Shown here piece after piece: positions 55,256-64,000 of a stretch of DNA of 64,000 nucleotides. The stretch's first letter is position 1, and the number at the start of each line of letters is the position of its first letter. The notes beneath the pieces were generated by a model. The model was not told the origin of the DNA. It made no database searches and saw only the letters and a program-made list of their open reading frames with translations. Both the position numbers and the translations under genes were made by a program. The stretch is from assembly GCF_030388665.1 (NCBI RefSeq), contig NZ_CP128846.1, positions 6,956,501 through 7,020,500 of the forward strand. The letters run 5' to 3'. Source of the stretch: Streptomyces flavofungini. Its GTDB lineage: Bacteria > Actinomycetota > Actinomycetes > Streptomycetales > Streptomycetaceae.

Positions 55256-56657
55256 GTCCCGAGTCCTCCTGTGGGGTGGGTGGTTCGGTGTGCGCCCGCG
55301 CCAACTGCCCGGCCAGCTCCACCAGATCGGTGCCCGCGAGGCGCGGCAGGGCACAGCCGGAGAGGGTGCGGCAGGTCTCCCGCCACGTGTACGGGATGGC
55401 GCTGGCCGTGGCCAGGGCGCCGGTCAGCGCGCCGGTGAGGGCGGGCGCGGAGTCCGCCACGCGGGACAGGCAGGCCGCCGCGGGCACCGCCTCGCGGATC
55501 CGGCCGCCGGAGGCGACGGCCAGGGCCAGGGCCACCGGGACGGTCTCGGCGGCGGCGATGCCGTAGCTGTAGACGTGGTCGACGATCTGGTGCTCCAGGA
55601 GCGGGACCAGGGCGAAGGTGGCGTCGCCGCGGTGCGGGTGCGGTGCGCAGTCGCGGGCCAGGCGCAGGGCGTGGCGGGCGTTGCGGCCGATCTCCGTGTG
55701 CGCGGGAAGCTGGGCGAGGGCCGCCGCCGCGGCCTCCTCGGGGGACGTGCCCGCGAGCGCGGTCGCGATCGCCGCGGCCATCGCGCGGGCGCCGTGCACG
55801 CCGTCGCCGTCCTGGGTGTAGCGGGCGTCGAACTCGGCCAGGTCGGCGGCCCGTTCGGGATCTCCGGGGTGGACCAGGGCGAGGACGCAGGCGCGTACGC
55901 AGGCGGCGTCGTCGAAGAAGTGCGGGTTGTCGTGGCCGGTGGCGGGTGGGTGCAGGCCCGCGGCCAGGTTGCCGAGGCCCGCGCGTACGGAGATGCGGGC
56001 GCGCAGGGGGAGCACGGCGGACTCCACCTCCGGGGCGCGGGCCGCTGCCGCGGCCACCTCGCTGGCCAGGGTGTTCCAGGCCAGGGCGAGGGTCGCGCGG
56101 GTGCGGCGGTCCCTGCTGAGGGTGCGGTCCAGGGTGCCGTCCGTCGCCTTCAGGACCGCCTCGGCGGTGAAGGCCGCCCACTCCGCGTCGTCCGAGGGGC
56201 CGAGGCGGAGGGGCTCGGGGGGCTGGTTCAGGGCGATGGGGACGGGGAGGGTGGTGGTCGCGTTGTGTTCGGCGAAGGTGTCCAGTTCGCGGGTGAGGCG
56301 GCGGGTCCAGGTGGGCATTCTCGCGGCGCGGTGGCGGGCCGAGGGCCAGCCCGCGGCGTCGCCTGCGGCCAGGCCCAGGAGGAGGCCTTCGGCGCGGTGC
56401 CTTGTCCCGGGGGGACATGGGTGGCCCGGCGCTGGGGCTGAGGTCAGGTCGAGTGCGTCGCGCGGCGCCGCGTGGTCCGCTGTGCCCACCCTTCCCCGGG
56501 CTCTCGGCTCCGCTCGCGCGGGGGATGCCCCTATCGCCCTCTGGGCGGACCAGCTGCCCACAGCGGGGGCGGGCGAGCCGCCTGCAGCGGGAGTGGGCGA
56601 GTCACCTGCAGCGGGGGCGGGCGAGCCGCCTGCAGCGGGGGACGCGGGTTTCATCAT
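55152..56657 (-). CDS. ADP-ribosylglycohydrolase-family protein B (degenerate metal site)
   Basis: A 501-aa protein. Residues 1-90 are a Pro/Ala/Gly/Ser extension with three 8-aa repeats (GSPAPAAG-like), followed by sequence made from a second dispersed repeat (RAIGASPARAEPRARGRVG). The core starts AEGLLLGLAAGDAAGWPSAR; SDDAEWAAFTAEAV fits the first metal motif. At the second site, where relatives have G-R/G-D-x-D-T/S, this protein has CLSRVADSAPALTGALTGAL, so at least one aspartate is lost. It may be a weak enzyme, act on another substrate, or be regulatory. ATG overlaps gene A (GAATGATG). Confidence 0.82.
   Translation of the reverse strand: MMKPASPAAGGSPAPAAGDSPTPAAGGSPAPAVGSWSAQRAIGASPARAEPRARGRVGTADHAAPRDALDLTSAPAPGHPCPPGTRHRAEGLLLGLAAGDAAGWPSARHRAARMPTWTRRLTRELDTFAEHNATTTLPVPIALNQPPEPLRLGPSDDAEWAAFTAEAVLKATDGTLDRTLSRDRRTRATLALAWNTLASEVAAAAARAPEVESAVLPLRARISVRAGLGNLAAGLHPPATGHDNPHFFDDAACVRACVLALVHPGDPERAADLAEFDARYTQDGDGVHGARAMAAAIATALAGTSPEEAAAAALAQLPAHTEIGRNARHALRLARDCAPHPHRGDATFALVPLLEHQIVDHVYSYGIAAAETVPVALALAVASGGRIREAVPAAACLSRVADSAPALTGALTGALATASAIPYTWRETCRTLSGCALPRLAGTDLVELAGQLARAHTEPPTPQEDSGHATTGSDTGELPGEPADADPHRPRDGRPGRRGGR
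56484..56540. repeat. Second type of dispersed Streptomyces-like repeat, in coding sequence
   Basis: CCCACCCTTCCCCGGGCTCT, then CGGCTCCGCTCGCGCGGGGG and ATGCCCCTATCGCCC, resembles a repeat I know to be widespread in Streptomyces intergenic regions. Here it is read through in the N-terminal extension of glycohydrolase B. Confidence 0.6.
56571..56642. repeat. 24-bp tandem repeat, three units
   Basis: Units at 56571-56594, 56595-56618 and 56619-56642, each GGGCGAG-N-C-N-CCTGCAGCGGGG-like, encode three 8-residue repeats of glycohydrolase B. Confidence 0.9.
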
Positions 56658-57658
56658 TCTTCCCCGTCCGGTGTGAGCAACTCCGCGATGTCCAGGACGT
56701 GATGGCCCCGCATCGAAGGCAGGCAGGTGCCGCGGGCCGGGCCGATGGGGGTGGACCAGGTCGGGGGGATCGCTGTCGCGCCGCAGGTCGCGCCTGCCAG
56801 GGCGCCCGCGACCGCAGCCGTGGTGTCGGCGTCGCGGCCCATGTTCACCGCCGTGAGGACCGCCGTCGCGAAGTCGCCCCCGGCGGCCGCGTACGCGCCG
56901 AAGGCCAGGCCGACCGCCTCGGGGGCGAGGTCCGTCCACGGGTAGCCGCCGATGACGACCGCCGAGCGGACCGCGCGTTCGCCGCGGTGGGCGACGGCGA
57001 CGGCGCGGCGCAGTGAGCGGGCGGTCCAACTGTCGGAGGGGATGACGGACAGGGCCGCCGCGACCACCGACTCCACCGGCGCGCCCGCCATCGCCGCCGC
57101 CACGCCCGCCGCCACCGCCCGGCCGCCGTGGATGCCCTCGCCCTCGTGGCTGACGGTGCCGTCGACGGCGACGAGGCGGGCCGCCTCGGCGGGGGCGCCC
57201 GCGGCGAAGACGCCGAAGGGGGCGGCGCGCATCGCCAGGCCGTCGCTCCAGGCGTGCCGGTGCTGTGCGGAGATGGGCGCGGCGAGGCCGCGGCGCAGGT
57301 TCTCCAGGGTGCCGCGTTCGCTGAACCCCGCGCCGCGGAACGGGCCTTCGTCGAGGTCGGCGATCCACTGGTGCCAGGCCGCCTCGACGTGCGCGACGGT
57401 GAGCGCGGAGCCGTGCCGGGCGAGCAGGAGCCCGGAGAAGATGGCGTACTCGGTGTCGTCCGTGCCCGCAGGATGCTCGACCACGTACCCCGTGATGCGG
57501 CCCCAGCGGCGCCGGATCTCGGAGGGCAACATGTTCTCCGCGGGCGCGCCGAGCGCGTCGCCGACGGCGAGGCCGAGCATCGCCCCGCGGGCCCGCTCGC
57601 GCAGTCCGCCGGCGTCACCGGGGGCCGGGACCGAGGGAACACATGCGACCGATGCCAT
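56654..57658 (-). CDS. ADP-ribosylglycohydrolase-family protein A
   Basis: A 334-aa protein, the shortest and most canonical of the four: RERARGAMLGLAVGDALGAPAE, the first metal motif AGTDDTEYAIFSGLLLARHG, and the second VNMGRDADTTAAVAGALAGA. It has the DraG/ARH fold and intact metal ligands. ATG 57658 follows GGGAGG at 7-nt spacing; a longer upstream frame is not supported. First gene of the operon. Confidence 0.91.
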   Translation of the reverse strand: MASVACVPSVPAPGDAGGLRERARGAMLGLAVGDALGAPAENMLPSEIRRRWGRITGYVVEHPAGTDDTEYAIFSGLLLARHGSALTVAHVEAAWHQWIADLDEGPFRGAGFSERGTLENLRRGLAAPISAQHRHAWSDGLAMRAAPFGVFAAGAPAEAARLVAVDGTVSHEGEGIHGGRAVAAGVAAAMAGAPVESVVAAALSVIPSDSWTARSLRRAVAVAHRGERAVRSAVVIGGYPWTDLAPEAVGLAFGAYAAAGGDFATAVLTAVNMGRDADTTAAVAGALAGATCGATAIPPTWSTPIGPARGTCLPSMRGHHVLDIAELLTPDGEE

Positions 57659-57985
57659 GCCGTGCCTCCCTGTCACGCTGACTGCCGGGTTGCAGTGCGT
57701 TGGACCATCCCTGCCACGCGACGGCACTCATGTGAGCATCCGTGCGCTCAGCGTCACCCCTTCGGCATGCCGGGGGCGTCGTGCGAGGGGGGCCGTGGGA
57801 GGGGTCGCCGAGGCGCGTTTTCGCAGGTAAGTACGGCCTTCCTTGCTGGCGGGCAAGATTTTTCGCGCGTACTTTCGAGGGTGTCCGAGGGGGAGGGGCC
57901 GGAGCCGGAGTGCTCTGTACCGGGGTGACGTGTGCCCCCGTCCACGTGTGTGCCCCCATTCGAGTGGGAGGAGCTGTTTTCCGTC
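57659..57985. other. Divergent intergenic region (327 nt)
   Basis: It must hold promoters for the glycohydrolase operon (minus) and the VIT1-like gene (plus). I see a weak hairpin CTTGC-N6-GCAAG followed by ATTTTT (57842-57863) and two copies of GTGTGCCCCC (57930-57939 and 57948-57957). No gene is supported. Confidence 0.4.
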
Positions 57986-58717
57986 ATGGCGATCATTGAG
58001 GCCGAGGCCCCGCTGCACGAGGCGCACCGGGACAACCACACCCACCGCGATGTCAACGGCGGCTGGCTGCGCCCCGCCGTCTTCGGCGCCATGGACGGTC
58101 TGGTGTCCAACCTGGCCCTGATGACCGGTGTCGCGGGCGGGGCGGTGTCGCGGGAGACCATCGTCATCACCGGCCTCGCGGGGCTCGCGGCCGGCGCGTT
58201 CTCGATGGCCGCGGGCGAGTACACCTCCGTCGCCTCGCAGCGCGAGCTGGTCGAGGCCGAACTGGACGTGGAGCGACGGGAGTTGCGCAAGCACCCCCAG
58301 GACGAGGAGCGGGAGCTCGCCGCGCTGTACGTGTCGCGCGGCGTCGAGCCGAAGCTCGCCGGTGAGGTCGCCCGGCAGCTGTCCAAGGACCCCGAGCAGG
58401 CCCTGGAGATCCACGCCCGCGAGGAGCTGGGCATCGACCCGGGGGATCTGCCCTCGCCCCTCGTAGCCGCGGTGTCTTCCTTCGGCGCCTTCGCGCTGGG
58501 CGCGCTGCTGCCCGTACTGCCGTATCTGCTCGGGGCCAGTGCCCTGTGGCCCGCGCTGGTCCTCGCGCTGGTCGGGCTCTTCGCGTGCGGTGCGGTCGTG
58601 GCGAAGGTGACCGCGCGGTCGTGGTGGTTCAGCGGGCTGCGGCAGTTGGCTCTGGGAGGCGCGGCCGCGGGTGTGACGTACGCCCTGGGCAGCCTGTTCG
58701 GAACGGCCGTAGGATAG
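57986..58717 (+). CDS. VIT1/CCC1-family iron/manganese transporter
   Basis: A 243-aa protein: RDNHTHRDVNGGWLRPAVFGAMDGLVSNLALMTGV contains the conserved first helix, GLAGLAAGAFSMAAGEYTSVASQRE the second, then a cytosolic Glu-rich metal-binding domain (AELDVERRELRKHPQDEERE) and three C-terminal helices. The family moves Fe2+ or Mn2+ out of the cytosol. ATG 57986 has GGGAGGAG upstream at a rather long ~12-nt spacing. Confidence 0.92.
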   Translation: MAIIEAEAPLHEAHRDNHTHRDVNGGWLRPAVFGAMDGLVSNLALMTGVAGGAVSRETIVITGLAGLAAGAFSMAAGEYTSVASQRELVEAELDVERRELRKHPQDEERELAALYVSRGVEPKLAGEVARQLSKDPEQALEIHAREELGIDPGDLPSPLVAAVSSFGAFALGALLPVLPYLLGASALWPALVLALVGLFACGAVVAKVTARSWWFSGLRQLALGGAAAGVTYALGSLFGTAVG

Positions 58718-58732
58718 GCGGCCGTGCAGGTG

Positions 58733-58750
58733 TATGCAGGATTCTGCATA
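58733..58750. promoter_or_regulatory. Palindrome between VIT1-like gene and gltB
   Basis: TATGCA-GGATTC-TGCATA, perfect 6-bp arms. The TGCA half-sites recall Streptomyces arginine-repressor (ARG) boxes. It lies ~310 nt before gltB and 15 nt after the VIT1-like stop. Confidence 0.4.
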
Positions 58751-58951
58751 AGTAGTCGTTACCGTGCGGTTTCGATTCCTTGACCGCTGGGCATGAGCCG
58801 TAAGCGCTGCGGGCAATGAGGCTCCCGGCGCTCCGGACCCCCGCGGCCACCGATCTGTCCGCTCCGGGTCCCCTCCCCGGCCGCTCTTGACCCCCAGAGC
58901 GTGTCCACATGTTGGAATGAAGTATCCGCTTTTCGAGAAGCGGTCCATCAT

Positions 58952-58967
58952 GTAACCTGCACGAAAT
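58952..58967 (+). promoter_or_regulatory. GlnR-like box upstream of gltB
   Basis: GTAAC-CTGCAC-GAAAT fits the GlnR a/b-site pattern gTnAc-n6-GaAAc, differing only at the last base, 94 nt before the gltB start. A second box at the usual 22-nt distance is not seen. An imperfect palindrome, CGCTTTTCGAGAAGCG (58928-58943), lies just upstream. Confidence 0.45.
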
Positions 58968-59060
58968 TTAGCCAGGGCCAACGTCGTCCCTATCGCCGCT
59001 CGCGCCCCCGGAGCCCCAGTCGCCCGGGAGGTCGCCCCCATCACGACGACGGGAGTGCCG

Positions 59061-63660
<4,600 letters not shown>

Positions 63661-63668
<8 letters not shown>

Positions 63669-64000
63669 TCCCAAGGGCTTTTTGAACCACGGCCGCGAGG
63701 TCGCCGAGACCCGCCCGGTCCCCGAGCGGCTGCGGGACTGGAACGAGGTCTACGTCCCCGGCTCGCTGCTCCCGATCATCTCCAAGCAGGCCTCGCGCTG
63801 CATGGACTGCGGCATCCCGTTCTGCCACAACGGCTGTCCGCTCGGGAACCTCATCCCCGAGTGGAACGACTACGCCTACCGCGAGGACTGGTCCGCCGCC
63901 TCCGAGCGGCTGCACGCCACCAACAACTTCCCGGAGTTCACCGGGCGGCTGTGCCCCGCGCCGTGCGAGGCGGCCTGCGTCCTCGGCATCAACCAGCCCG
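63661..64000 (+). CDS. gltD: Glutamate synthase small subunit, 5' part
   Basis: The 113 visible residues start [20 protein letters not shown] and carry the two cysteine clusters for 4Fe-4S centres: C47, C50, C55, C59 ([13 protein letters not shown]) and C98, C102, C106 (CPAPCEAAC). The FAD/NADPH part is beyond the window. ATG overlaps the gltB stop by 8 nt. Confidence 0.95.

Noticed and set aside
56654..57727. Longer start for glycohydrolase A at 57727
   Set aside because: The extra residues lack family similarity and a ribosome site; ATG 57658 has GGGAGG at good spacing.

Overview
The window is a 64 kb stretch of a linear-type, very GC-rich actinomycete chromosome, almost certainly a Streptomyces or a close relative. 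The reasons are strong third-position GC, frequent GTG and TTG starts, 4-nt ATGA/GTGA gene overlaps, leaderless starts, and a gene order from divIVA-ileS through dnaE, the his and trp genes, lgt and gltBD that I know from Streptomyces core chromosomes. It is mostly conserved housekeeping sequence. I see no prophage, transposase, integron, CRISPR array, rRNA or tRNA.

Layout. 1-9.9 kb: the 3' end of divIVA, convergent ileS with a T-box leader, a histone H1-like/DksA fusion protein, lspA, rluD, a GNAT acetyltransferase and a cation/proton antiporter. 9.9-18 kb: a mechanosensitive channel, a dienelactone-hydrolase-like protein, a membrane Ser/Thr kinase, a Tat-exported PhoD phosphatase, a membrane-anchored DsbA-like thioredoxin, an unknown membrane protein and a DUF2252 protein. 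18-31 kb: dnaE, two very small proteins (59 aa, and 24 aa resembling ribosomal bL37), an NYN-domain protein, an ABC exporter pair, YbaK, a LON-domain protein and two unknown proteins.

31-37 kb: a tightly coupled histidine operon, hisD-hisC-hisB-(54-aa membrane protein)-hisH-hisA/priA-ridA-hisF. 37-40 kb: an ArsR-like repressor and MFS exporter behind a perfect 24-bp inverted repeat, a small CsbD/antitoxin-like protein and a TIGR03085 protein. 40-49.6 kb: hisI, trpE, three small membrane proteins, trpC-trpM-trpB-trpA, a second DsbA-like protein and lgt. No trpF is present, which fits the dual HisA/TrpF role of PriA. trpD, trpG, hisG and hisE are not in this window.

49.6-57.7 kb, minus strand: the least ordinary part. 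Seven overlapping genes form one apparent operon: four divergent ADP-ribosylglycohydrolase-family proteins, a ribokinase, a class III CoA-transferase and a CitE-like lyase. Dispersed and tandem repeats have been absorbed in frame into two of the hydrolase genes. 57.9-64 kb: a VIT1/CCC1-like metal transporter, then gltB, which also carries a short in-frame repeat insertion, and the start of gltD. The glt promoter region holds a GlnR-like box and a separate palindrome.

The best candidates for something undescribed are the ADP-ribosylglycohydrolase/ribokinase operon, the perfect 24-bp palindrome controlling the ArsR/MFS pair, and the repeats recruited into coding sequence. All functions below come from reading motifs and context only; no database search was run.
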